Source: Lasiodiplodia sp. COLG20 | Lineage: Eukaryota; Ascomycota; Dothideomycetes; Botryosphaeriales; Botryosphaeriaceae | Assembly: GCA_009801085.1 (NCBI GenBank) | Contig: VNWV01000001.1 | Span: 6,882,001-6,946,000, forward strand | Length of the DNA stretch: 64,000 nt | Reading direction: 5' to 3' | Shown here: one piece after another, positions 33,103 to 43,998 of the stretch | Layout of the letters: the number at the start of each line of letters is the position of its first letter | How positions within the stretch are numbered: the stretch's first letter is position 1 | Program-made: the position numbers and the translations under genes | The notes under the pieces: generated by a model | The model's database searches: none | Seen by the model: only the letters and a program-made list of their open reading frames with translations | Told to the model about the DNA's origin: nothing

Positions 33103-35173
33103 ATGCTCGCTTCTCGCTGGGCCGCATCTGAGCAGCAGGACTCAGCCGCATCGCCGCCGCCACCACCGCCGCAAACGCAATCCTCGCCCGCGGAGGCCGA
33201 CGACAGCGCATTACCCACGTCCGCGCACCAAGAGACCTCCACCACGAACGGCGACAACAATGTTTCCACCACTGCGCCGCCGCAAACGGTCGACGTCACC
33301 ACCGCCACGCCGGACACGGGCTTGTACAGCCCCGACCCCATGATCGACGAGTTTGCGCAGACGCGCGAGGACGACGACCTCTTCGACGACGACTTCACGC
33401 CCGTCGCCGGCGAGCCTGTCGTCGAGGTCATCGTGCCGGCCGACCATCATCATAGCGACGAGGATGATGCGGTGGGGCTGCCGCCGCAACAACAACCCAC
33501 TGCTGCGGCCGCCGAAGAGCCTGCTGCGTCGCTGCCGCATGACGATGATGCGGTGGCGCCTGAGGTCGTCGCGGCTGCTATCGCCGCGGCGGTCGAGCAG
33601 CAACAACAGCCGGCGCCGGCGCCGGCGCAGAAGGCGCAGCAGGGGGGCGCGCAGCCGCAGCAGCAGCAACAGGCGCGGGCACAGCAACATCAGCAGGGCG
33701 GTGGAAGGGGTAATGCTAGGGGTGGGCGCGGCGGTGGTGGTGGTGGTGGACGTGGCGGTGGGCACAGGAACAGAGGCGGGTTGCTGGGCGCATCGCAGCA
33801 TGCGCCGGATAGCAGAAAGTCTTCGGCGGCATCGGCGGCGGCGCAGCAGCAACAACAACAACAGCAACAGAAGGAGGCGAATGGGGAGGCGGTGACGAAG
33901 AATGAGGCTGAGGATGGCGATGCGGAGGCAGGGTTGGAGAAGCAGCCGCCGAAGGGGCCGAAGAAGGAGGGTTCTGTGCGAGGCGATAGGAGTGCTACAG
34001 GCGGTATCAGGAAGGTAAGTCTGTTTGTTTGCTGCGCTGTTCTTTCTCGTGCTTCTTTTCCCCCCAGCAGGACGACAACGATGCGCTGTATCAGCGATGC
34101 ATAATGCAACCCCCAGTCTGCCCCCACTCCCTCCCCACACACCAACATCGCAACCACCAATAAAAAGAACCCGCCCTTGTCTAACCCTAGCACCAACGAA
34201 ACAGGCCAAGCTCACTGAAGAAGAGCTCGAGGAGCGCATGTCGGCCATCAAGCTCAAAAACGCATCTCTGACGGCTGCACACGCGCGCGCCGAGGCCGAC
34301 CAGGCGCGTTTTGAAGAACGCGAGGCCGAGGCCGCGGCAAAGGCACGCGCCCGCCAGAAGCAGGAGCGCCAGAACCGCCAGCAGATGATGGGCGAGCGCG
34401 AGCGCAACCGCCAGCGCAAGCTCAACGCCGTCCAGGGCCGCGAGTGGGACGCCGACAAGGACGAGGGCTTCGGCGGCACGGGAGACCGCAGCGGGGGCCG
34501 CGGCGCCAGGCGTGGCGCGCACGGCGGCGTGACCGGTCTCTCCCCTGCCGCTGCTGCCAGATCCCCGTCAGCGAGGAGGGGCGGAGCGGAGGGCGAGGGC
34601 AGTGAGGGCGGGGCGGGAGCCTTCGCGGATGACTGGGGTGACGCATCCACCGCTCCTTCGGGCGGCAGGGGTGGCGAGAGGCGCAGCCGTAGCAGGCGGG
34701 GCGGCGGAAGGAGGGGTGGCGGCCGCGGCGGAGGTGGAGCTGGTGACCAGCATCATGGGGGACGCAAGGCTTCGTCATCGTCTCACGCGCCGGGAGATCA
34801 TCACCACCAGCATCAGAAACACCAGGGCCCGCCTCCCACGGCCGCGGACTTCCCCGAACTGCCGGGCTCGTCCTCGTCCAATAACGTCTCCGCAGCGGCG
34901 GGTGGAGACGAAACGGCCGCGGCCGCTGCCCCGCAGCTGTCCTTCCCGAATGCTGGTAGCAAGAAGACCATGGCTGCGGCGGCCGCCGCCGTGCCCGCGG
35001 CCTCGGGTGCTGCAACTAACGGCGCGGCTGGTGAGACCGGTGCCACTACTGCTGCTGAGAGTGACAAGGATAGGCCTGAGCCGCCCAAGCGCGTGGAGAG
35101 CTTCGGTCTCAGCGCCGTGCTGGGCCCGCAGACGGGCGAGAAGAAGTCGTGGGCTGATCAGATCGATGACTGA
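33103..35173 (+). CDS. RGG/low-complexity protein with conserved charged helix
   Basis: Two exons (33103-34014, 34205-35173) give 626 residues. Order of regions: acidic and Pro/Thr-rich N-terminus with PMIDEFAQTREDDDLFDDDF (about 85-105), alanine- and glutamine-rich tracts, a first glycine-arginine cluster (GGGRGNARGGRGGGGGGGRG), and a basic block ending RGDRSATGGIRK at the exon junction. Then comes a highly charged helix (AKLTEEELEERMSAIKLKNA, QMMGERERNRQRKLNA, REWDADKDE) that is probably the conserved core. A second RGG cluster follows, then SWADQIDD at the very end. RGG boxes flanking a charged helix suggest an RNA- or ribosome-associated protein. I do not recognise a named family. The intron is fixed by phase and by GTAAGT/ACAG. 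Confidence 0.8.
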
Positions 35174-36219
35174 AGGAGGATGAATGATTTGAAAAAGGGA
35201 GGCCATGGTGGGGCTTTTGGGTTTTGCTTCGCGTTCAAGCTTTTCTCTTTCATTTTTAGTGTGACGAGGGAGGGCTTATTGCTACGTGTCGTGTCGTGTC
35301 TAGTCTTATGTTTCATCACCTGTTCAGAGCATTGTTGCTGTCGTCGTTGGAAAAAAAGAGAAAAGAGCCCGGGGCGGTTTACTTGGTTTACTCTTTTTCT
35401 GCTTTCCTCGTGGTGTTGATTTTCTTTTTTTTCCTTTCCTACAGTAAACGCGGTCTTGCATGGTGCTTCATTCTGACGAGAGAAACCTGCCTTTTCTTTT
35501 ATCCTGTCTCCCTCATTTTTGTTTTTTTGTCTTATTGATATTGTTCAGATACCAGATTGGATAACTCGCGATGTGTCACGCTGAGAGAAGAGGTTGTATG
35601 AAAAAATTTGCGTCTTTGTCTGCACCACGAGACGCATTATCACTGAAAAGGAGGGCATCATGGTGTTGGAGGTCACAGAAAGTTGTGTTTGTGAAGTCAT
35701 TACGCGCTGTGTGTCTCAAATTCTTTCATGATTTTTCGAGTTGTTGATATTTGGTGTTGAGAAGCATGGCGGGAGTCAAATATGCACATAAGAATGCATG
35801 GGACCTGCTTTCCCGAAAGGAATACAGGCTCTCACCAGTGCAGCGCAGGAATATTGCATGGAAGAAAAAGTAAGAAGAATGTGCACTTGTATGGATCTAT
35901 CCTCTAGTAATTACTCAAGAGAGATATTAACTTAGCAGTTATCCTTCCGTCTCTTCCTCTAGTGACAAGGCGTCGCGGCCTTCTCTCTGTGTCTCTTTCT
36001 CTCTAGTCAGATCTTCCATCAAAACAACAAGTGAAACGAACACCGAAACCGGGCGTTCGTTGGTATATGTACACATTACTCATCAAGCGAGTGGTCTTTT
36101 TCTTCAATAGTGTAAGAAGAACACTCGTGAAGAGGGGGGGTTTCATGTCATGCAGTAAAAATTCGTAACGTTATAAAAAATGCGGAAAATGGAAAACGGA
36201 CACGAACGGCTCTCTACGC
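35174..36219. other. convergent 3' intergenic spacer
   Basis: 1 kb between two facing stop codons. T-rich runs (for example near 35429-35437 and 35519-35528) and a CT-rich tract (CTCTCTGTGTCTCTTTCTCT, about 35983-36002). Should carry two 3' UTRs. No gene seen. Confidence 0.5.
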
Positions 36220-38765
36220 TCATTTGTTGTTGAGCAGCAGCAGCGCGAACGTGCCGCCCATGACCGGACGTGCGACGAAGGTGATACCACTCGGGTAGCT
36301 GTAGGTGCACATGGTCAGCGGGATGTTCACACGGAAAGCGACGAAAATGCGCTGTAGGGAGAAAAGGGAAACTCACTTTCCGGTCTCCGTCTCGTAGAGG
36401 TCGGTCAACGCGCGGTTGGTAGGCGACTCATTGATCCACTTGGCAATGTCGGAGTGGAACATGTCGCGCGTCTCCTGCGAGGCGATGGCGGCGACGAACA
36501 TCTCCCAATCGGTCTTGGTGTAGCTGTTGCGCGTGTCAAGCGGCACGCCGTAGGTGCGCTCGACCGTCGGGTAGAAAGCGCTCTGCTGGTCGTAGATCTC
36601 CTGCGGCACCAGGTTCAGGCTGAGCTCGCTGTCGGCGTACAGGTTGTACAGCAGGCCTAAGATTTCGCATTGCATTAGTTCAGATGTCTCGGCTTTCATA
36701 ATTATCGTGGCTGGCGTGTGCTTTTTCTTGTGCGAGGGTCTCGGATACGAGCCGCTCGGGTGACTTGCATTCCGTGCGGCTGGCGTAGCGCCTGCCGCGC
36801 GGAAGGCTTGCATTGGTGGCTGGGTGGCTTCAAAGGGTTAAACGTACCGTGCGAACCCGCATCGTTGTATGCAAGGTTGGTGTGCGCGGGCGTGTTGCCG
36901 TCCTGGGGCACGACGGCGAGCTTCTGCCACTGGTCGATGTAGCTGGTCGCCGTGTCGTGGTCCGTGGAAGACTCGTCGGAGTGGCCGGTCAAGTCAGCGA
37001 TCTTGGACATGGCCTCGATGCCGATGATGCCCTTGAGCGCCAGGTTCGTCTGGTTACTAAATTCAGATTGCGCGATTAGTTTTCTTCTTGGCAATGCATT
37101 GGATTTCAAGGGGAAACTCACGCAAGCGTGCCGGCAAAGTCGTCGGTTGAGAGCTGGTTGTTGGGGTACAGGGCCTCATCAACCAGGAAAGTGGTCCACT
37201 GACGAAGGATGTCGTAGTGCGTGTTCAGGTAGTCGAGATCCTGAGTGCGCTGGTAGTATGCAAGGACCATGATGAGCATGTTGCCGCACTCCTCCAGAGG
37301 CATGGGCTCATCGTTGCCATCCGGATGACCAGTAGCGTTCGGGTAGTGCGCGCCGAGGTCGTGGATCGCGTAGTCATTGGGGTACTGGCCGGATTCCTGG
37401 TTCTCAAACAGGGGCGCCATGACCAGCTTCAACAGCTCAGGGTTGGTGTAGAGGAACAGCGGGTGGGCAGGGAAGATGACATCCACGGTGTTCATGTTAC
37501 CGTTGGAAGAGATCTCCTTGAGGAAGGCCCAGTGCTTGTCCTTAGTACCGACAAGCTGGATAGACGCAAACACCTGACGAACAGACAGCGAGGTGATGGT
37601 GAGGTAGTCCTGACCGGCGGCACCAATGGCGTCGCTGGAGACCTTGTTGTCGAGCTCGGTAGACTTGTCAGAGGAAGTGCTGTAGTCCTTGTGGAAGAAA
37701 CTGAGAGCAGAGACATCATCACCGTAGTAGTCTACCCAAAGAGATTGACGCGGAAGGTAGCCATCTGAGCCAGCGAATTGAATAGCCTCTTGCTGACAAA
37801 GACCAATGGTGAACAGCGTGTTGACGGCGTTGGTGTTGACGGAGCCGAGGTCAACCGCGAAACCCATCACAGGCCAGTCGTTGTTCACAGCACGGAAGTT
37901 GGTGTCCTTGGTATTCGACAGCTTGCCGTTGCTAACGAACTGTGAACGGACATCGCCATCGGTACCAGACTGGAAAGTAAGGCCGTCGACAGCATCAGTG
38001 GCGTAGTACCAGTTGCCCCATTCAGCTTGGTCAGCATTCTCAGAGAAGGCCTGCTGAGTCTGCCTGTACACCTTGTGGTACGCCAGATCACCAGAGGTAT
38101 CGTACTCCCACTGAGCAACCTGGTTACGGTCGCCTGTGACCCATTCTGTAAAGCGAGGGTTAGCGGGATGGGTGATTTGTTGAGAGCGCAGGAGTTGGAT
38201 GCTTACCGGCGGAGATATCGGAGTAGAGCTGCACATCGTGCGCAGAGCCGTCAATTGACGAGACCTCAACGTTAAGGTAGGAGAAGACCAAAGACTGGCG
38301 CTCGAAATCATCCGGAGTGATGGGAGAGAGGAAGGTGATGTTCATGGCAACCTTGCCGACGACGTTCATGTTGAAGATACTCCTGGTAGAGGTGTACTCG
38401 TAGGAGTTCTGATCAACGACGGCAGGGCCATCAGCGCCGAGAGGGTCACCCATCCACTTGTAAGTGGTGCCGTCAACCCTAATCATACCGCCCCAACCGG
38501 TAATCTGGTTGCTGTATGGAGAGTGAGCGCCGAGCTACAGCTGTCATGGAATATGTTCAACGTACCTCCAGTGTACCGGCCATTGACCGGCAAGATAGCC
38601 TCCATTGCCGCCATCACTGCCGGCATTAAGCCAGGTGTTAAGGTAGGGGGACTTGACGGCTAGGGGAATGGCCGGCGGACGGGCAGGATTAAAGGAAGAA
38701 GTGGACTGTCCTTGCACAGACACAAAGCCTGCGAGGCAGGTTGCCAGAAAGTAGAAGGAGACCAT
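36220..38765 (-). CDS. gtaA: Secreted glutaminase, GtaA type
   Basis: Six exons (38765-38566, 38511-38207, 38145-37122, 37056-36848, 36656-36377, 36298-36220) give 698 residues, matching Aspergillus GtaA-type glutaminases (about 690). A signal peptide (VSFYFLATCLAGFVSVQG) is followed by the family blocks PLAVKSPYLNTWL, GGNGGYLAGQWPVHW, QITGWGGMIRVDG, YEYTSTRSIFNM, WDY-like segments, FPAHPLFLYTNPELLKLVMA, HDLGAHYPNATG, MPLEECGNMLIMVLAYYQ and NQTNLALKGIIGIEAMS. The C-terminal half is the (alpha/alpha)6 barrel. It is expected to hydrolyse extracellular L-glutamine (and possibly D-glutamine) to glutamate and ammonia. In Aspergillus such genes respond to nitrogen control, but no GATA analysis was done here. 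The last exon (25 codons, YPSGITFVARPVMGGTFALL) is needed to complete the domain. Confidence 0.93.
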
Positions 38766-41279
38766 GGTGCCTGCGTCCGAGCCGGGGAAGGTAAGTGATG
38801 GACAGGTGCGTGCTGAATTCCACAGGGCGAAAGGCAGTTTTATACGAAGGGGGTAGGCGGCGGAGATTGCATGGGTAAGCATGGTTCTCCACACAACGGG
38901 TATTGGCGCCAGCGAACGGACCCAGGGGACCACAACACATGATGTCAGGGTCCTGGGTGTGCAGGCAGTCAATGGCATCTAGTCTCATGGCCTCGACTTA
39001 GGCCCTTCACGAGGGCGCCACGCTGCTAGCACATGGCCCAGGAACTGCCCAAAAGGACAAGCTCGCGGGGACAACGCCAAAGCCGAGCACTCCGCGCTTG
39101 GCAAAGGAATAGCGGCTCTGGGGTGGGACGGGGGCCACATGAGCAGTGAGGTTGTATGCAAGAATGAAAGCTCACCGGTGTGGCGGAGACGGCACCCTAC
39201 GCCGGCGGACAGCCGGGGAGAGCAGCGGTGAACAAGATACAACGACGGACAGCGGGCAGGGCAAGGACGGAGACTTGGCAGCAAGCGGGCCGCCAGCGGC
39301 GGGATAGGGGCGATGCTCGGTCAGATAGCTTGTAGAAACAAGGAATCCCTACAGGCAGACATGGAACAGCCATGGCAGCATCCCCTGCGGGTCGGAACGG
39401 GTGTAACGCTGGGGTATTAGGGAGCCTGTGTGACGGCGCGCATGCTCGCACAAAGTGATCAGGACTCGGCGCGTCTGACACGTTGATCGGGCCGCGTGAT
39501 GGGCGGGCGATCTGGTAGGGCGCCGCGTCTGGTGACCAGCAACAGCGTCGCCCATAGCGGTTCTGACGGGCGGGGGGAAAGAAGTCCGATCCTGCGTGGA
39601 AATGGGTCTCGAAGCAAACAAATGACTAGCATGCGACAGGGATTTTAGATGGCTATAGGCAGCCCTGAACAAGGAAAGCTGAGATCTCCACCTGGATGCA
39701 ACAGCAGGGTTCTGCTGCGTCAGCCAGTCGGGGCCACTTGCAGCGCCATGACCGAAGCGCATCAAGGTAGCGCACAGCTGGTCGGGCGAAGTCGGCGGCG
39801 GCAAAGGCAGTGCTGCACTTTCTCTTGAGGCGTTCGGGGTGCCTTACGCGGGGGGAATGGAAGCGTCAGATGTGCGGAGCTTAGTGGGAGATCACAGCGC
39901 TAGGCCCCGCAGTCTTTCAGGTGGCGCACGTGAGCAAAAGACGTTGGCGGCGCGTGCTGCAGTGTCCCTGCAAGCGGACAATATCGCGGTACGCGGCAAT
40001 AACAGCGCACGCGGCTGTGGGCGCAGGGCGCGTGGCGGAGTGGCGGAGTTTGACGTGTGTTCGAGAGGACGCCATGTTGGACGGAAGGCTGTTGAGCATG
40101 CTGATTCGTTGCCGGGGAGCATGCGCTCGGATGCACTCATCGCACGGCCCAGGACCGCACCGGCTCCCATGATCCGGGTCCGCAGGGAGATCGTGCTGCC
40201 AGTCATCCTTCTGTACAATAGAAAACAATGGGAAATTGCATTGTCCTGAGCTTGGGCGAATCGTCAGAGGCGCGTGCCCGTAAGCGCCTGCCAGCGCCAG
40301 CCGCAGCCACCGCGCGCATTGTCTTCAAGCCTTCCGCCCCCGGCCAAGGAGCGCTTGCTGTAAGCCTCATCGCAGATCGTCGAATCCTGCAGGACATTGG
40401 GCTTCGGCGCCGCCAGGGTCCGCGTCGCTGTCAGAACTTCTGCTCAGGTACCACGGTCGAGACGCGTCTCCATGGCCCCGCTCTTGCAGGTGCAGCCGAG
40501 ACCGGTCAATAATGATGCTATGGATGAACTGGCGTCCTGCTGCCGGCTCCATTGCGGGCCTTCCGGGCGCCCTTGCATCATGCAACGGACTGCGCATAAT
40601 CATGGCGCAGTCCCGCCCGAATGAGAATTTTTATGTGCCTGACTGCCAATTTGCGTGCTGACGGCGGCTGTTGGTCCCCCTGGTCCGTGCCTGAAGAGCC
40701 GGGCGAATGAAGTTGTCGACGAAAGTTGTCCGATAAAGCGTATTACGAATTTAGAAACAGCCCCTACAACTCGCATGCCGTAAAACTCTCTGAAATTGGC
40801 CTTTTCCCGGGACCGGAAGGTAGGCGCCATCCCATCCAAGGTCGACAGCGACGCGTTGAGAAAAGTGGATCAAGAGCCGATAGGTGGGCGAGCATTGTGG
40901 CGACATCCGGCGTCCGATCCAATGATGACGGCCAAGAGTCATGAGCGGCTCCTCTTCATGCAGGGGCGCGCGGAACCACGTAAAAACAATGCATGGTGAT
41001 GGAGAAAATGTAAACGGCCGTCAGAAGTTGCTCGGAAGCCAAGATGACTTCCGCCCGTTTTTCCGAGCCGCGCCTGCTGAATTGGAAGCGGCACGTGCGT
41101 GCCTGCCTTTCCATCGCATCCGCACCCAACTTCCTGTTCGGTGTGGCGACGCAGCACTCCCGCGGCCTCCAATGCACCGTCTTCGCCGTGGCTTGGCCTC
41201 TAAGATCGTCCTTGTCAATCCACCGCGCTCCGCCACGGCATTTCCAATGCGCCAGCTTCACCCCGGGGCACCGAGGCGG
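38766..41279. other. 2.5-kb GC-rich gene-free stretch
   Basis: Divergent spacer between the glutaminase gene and the exonuclease-like gene, so it holds both promoters. It is GC-rich, giving many overlapping random frames on both strands. None shows a domain or a consistent splice pattern. The frame of the next gene stays open upstream of its chosen start back to 40941, but that part has no protein-like character. Confidence 0.5.
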
Positions 41280-42437
41280 ATGACCTCTGACGCTGGTCCA
41301 GCTGAGATGTCCACCCGGCAGCCCTCTTCCAAAAAGGCAGCGGAGGAGACTCCGCGCCCGACTAAGCGGTCGAAGTACGAGAGGAAACGAGACCAGATGC
41401 CTGCAGCAACACTTTCTCTTCTGCGCCAATATCTTGGACTCGAGGATAAGACTAATTCAGTCTTTAACTCCGCCACGCCGCTCGATCCGGTCTTTATTGC
41501 CATAGATGTTGAAGCATTCGAGTATGCAACGCAAAAAGTCACCGAAGTTGGCATCGCCGTACTCGATACACGCGAATTGCCTGCCTTTCCCAATGCTTCG
41601 GCTTCCGAATGGGCTGAAAAGATCCGCACCGACCACCATATCATCAAGGAACATAGGCATCTCCGTAACAAGAGATTTGTCAAAGGCTGCCCCGAAAACT
41701 TTATGTTCGGTGAAAGTAACGTCACGCCGTTGATAAAGATGAGGGACATCCTGAAACTAGCCTTCACCCCTGAAGATCCGAGTGCCGGCGGAAACTGTCT
41801 CCGCAACGTCGTTCTAGTCGGTCATGACGTACGGGGAGATCTCAGTTGGATTGCCAAGCTTGGTTACTCTATCCGCACAACGAATCCGCCCATCGGCCTT
41901 GTTGACAGCCAAAAGATTGCGAGAGCTCTCAAACTGCCAGAGGGCCTGACGACTCTGGTGAACGCCCTCGGAGAGCACCCCGAGTTCCTCCACAACGCCG
42001 GTAATGATGCGTACTGGACCATGCAGTCGGTACTCCTCTTGGCTTTGTATGGCTCGGTACTCCCGGAGCCGCCCAGCATGGAAAACGCTCGCCAAATCCG
42101 AGCGAAGCAGATCCAAGCCGCGAAAGAGAAGAGCGACAGGCTTCAAGCAGAAGCTAAAAGGGTAAGGGAAGAGAAGGAAGCCGAGGAAAAGGAAGCGAAG
42201 GAAGCGCTGGACTGCCAAGGCGAGGGGCTTCACGACGTCAGTACCAAAGACCTGCCAGAAGTCAAGGCGGCTCAACCCCGGCAGGTCAAAGGAAGAAAAT
42301 CAGAAGAAGCCAAGAAGCCTGGATCTGTTCCGGGAGAGAAGGCCGAGCCCAGTAGCTCCGGGACCAAGAAGACTAGACGTCGGGGTCGCAAAGCCAAGAT
42401 ATCTACTAAAGACTTGAACTACACTGGTAGTCATTAA
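41280..42437 (+). CDS. Gfd2/YDR514C-like protein with DEDD exonuclease fold
   Basis: Single exon. From the ATG at 41280 it codes for 385 residues; ATG at 41307 (MSTRQPSSKK) is equally possible. After a basic, disordered N-terminus lies an RNase-H-like 3'-5' exonuclease fold: FIAIDVEAFEYATQKVTEVG (DxE, motif I), VVLVGHDVRGDLSWIAKLGY (HDxxxD, motif II) and EFLHNAGNDAYWTMQSVL (HNAxxDA, motif III). All four acidic ligands appear present. This order is that of the Gfd2/YDR514C group of fungal proteins. The C-terminal third is a Lys/Glu coiled coil followed by a very basic tail (KKTRRRGRKAK), which suggests nucleic-acid binding. In filamentous fungi a related exonuclease, QIP, acts in RNA silencing. 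Membership of that branch is not shown here. Confidence 0.85.
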   Translation: MTSDAGPAEMSTRQPSSKKAAEETPRPTKRSKYERKRDQMPAATLSLLRQYLGLEDKTNSVFNSATPLDPVFIAIDVEAFEYATQKVTEVGIAVLDTRELPAFPNASASEWAEKIRTDHHIIKEHRHLRNKRFVKGCPENFMFGESNVTPLIKMRDILKLAFTPEDPSAGGNCLRNVVLVGHDVRGDLSWIAKLGYSIRTTNPPIGLVDSQKIARALKLPEGLTTLVNALGEHPEFLHNAGNDAYWTMQSVLLLALYGSVLPEPPSMENARQIRAKQIQAAKEKSDRLQAEAKRVREEKEAEEKEAKEALDCQGEGLHDVSTKDLPEVKAAQPRQVKGRKSEEAKKPGSVPGEKAEPSSSGTKKTRRRGRKAKISTKDLNYTGSH

Positions 42438-43998
42438 GAGAACCATTGAACAAAAAAGCTCTCTAATTATCATTGGTAATGGTTTGTAAATTCTCCATGG
42501 CCACCCTTGAGCTTACTCCAATTCAGATTCAGCAGAGAATGGTGATATTGCACAGTGAGAAGGGAGCGTCGAACTACTATCTCGGCATTTACAGAAAGGT
42601 CAAGGCCTCCAAGCGGGAGCGGCTCGTACTCACGGTCCACAGCGGGCCGCTCGTATCTTCTCCAGATAACCTCTCCCGCTTAGGGAGATCTCCGATGTCG
42701 CAAGTCCCGCTCTGTCTAGACTTCTTTTTCTTCCTGGTGGCTACGGCAGCATTTTTTTCAATCCATGTGACCCGACTAAAGAGATGTAGTTGCGGATGAT
42801 GGACGTTAGGCGCTTCCTTGGTATACATGTTGCAACCGGCCGTTAGTGACCCCGCCATTACCACAGCTCTGCAGAGCCGAAAGGAGCAAGCGTCGAATGT
42901 TTTAGGTAATGGACGAATGCAGCCGAGGTCATTTGACCGAGCCGAAATCTGGGGCCGGGGCAACGCCGCGTGGGGAGCGGTGCAACAAAAAGTCGGGGGC
43001 GGCGAAAAAAAATCCTGATCAGCCCGAGGCGGCGTGACTATGAGGAAAGCCGAGCCAGACAATGTTCGGTACATGGATTGCACGTGGGTGGACGCATGAC
43101 CAGCACATTGCGCCTGGGAATCGCGCCGCGTGCCAGAGATCATCGCTTTGATGGTTCACCGCACCTGTCGGCCTTGCCTCATTCGGTAGGTGGCCACGCT
43201 TGGCTACCGTAACATCGTCGGTATGACAGACCCTGGCAAAATTTTCGATGCGACTTCGCATGGTGAGGGGAATGGCAAGGCCGAGGAGCAATTGAGCTGC
43301 TTGTGAATGGGGAATGCGGGGGCGAGCGAGTTCAGCTCAACAGAAGACATCGTTCCTCCAGAGCTAACATAGAATGGCCTTTGACTGTTTGCTTTGCTTC
43401 TTTCCATACAATCTTTTCTTCCTGCTGCGCTACATACACCTCCGTTCCTCACATGAGATCAGATTCCTAGGACAATCTTCACTCCAACGTGATAGTGATT
43501 TGCATTGGGGTTCTAACGGTCTAGGACTCGGACAATCGTAGGAACAGGTCAACCACACCGTTATTCTTTCCTGTTATAGTAGGCAATGGCTGCAGGTTAC
43601 ACTCCAATATTCCACGGCAAAAGTACCTCGAAAGAGAACCCACTAAAAACGAATGCCGACGACTTTACGGAGATTCGTCTAGTCTTGCGAAAGTGGGAAG
43701 CTGGCTGTGTATCCATCGTACTCAGAGAGCAATGCATTATTTCACACCATCCCAGGAAAAGCTCAATTGTGTGGTATCTCAATAGTGAGCGAATCAAAAT
43801 TGTGGTTATTGAAGCCTTATCGATAAGCTCGCCAAGCAAATTGGATGGATGACGATGACTGCGCCCCACCACGCTCGTACCTGTTCAATCCCAAGCCCCG
43901 CGCTGTTTAACTTTTGACTGCGAGACACGCGCAATATATGAGCCCGCCTGCGACTGTAACTCCCCCCGTACAACTTGACTACCGACACAGTCGCGAAC
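42438..43998. other. intergenic stretch
   Basis: 1.56 kb on the way to HBS1. A small ATG frame at 43586-43852 (88 codons) has no recognisable feature, and other frames are shorter or overlapping. The end near 43999 should be the HBS1 promoter. Confidence 0.45.

Noticed and set aside
33841..33880. CAG/CAA repeat as an independent repeat element
   Set aside because: It is in frame and encodes a glutamine tract of the RGG protein, so it is part of the coding sequence rather than an inserted repeat.
33211..34650. Antisense frame of 479 codons opposite the RGG-protein gene
   Set aside because: Composition is Arg/Leu/Pro low-complexity and it crosses the intron of the sense gene. No independent support.
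40941..41279. Upstream in-frame extension of the exonuclease-like gene (113 codons)
   Set aside because: The frame is open only because of high GC. The sequence lacks protein-like blocks and the family's start lies near 41280-41307.
43586..43852. 88-codon ATG frame before HBS1
   Set aside because: No recognisable motif, no splice-consistent extension and located in a promoter interval. Could be a small gene, but the evidence is too thin.
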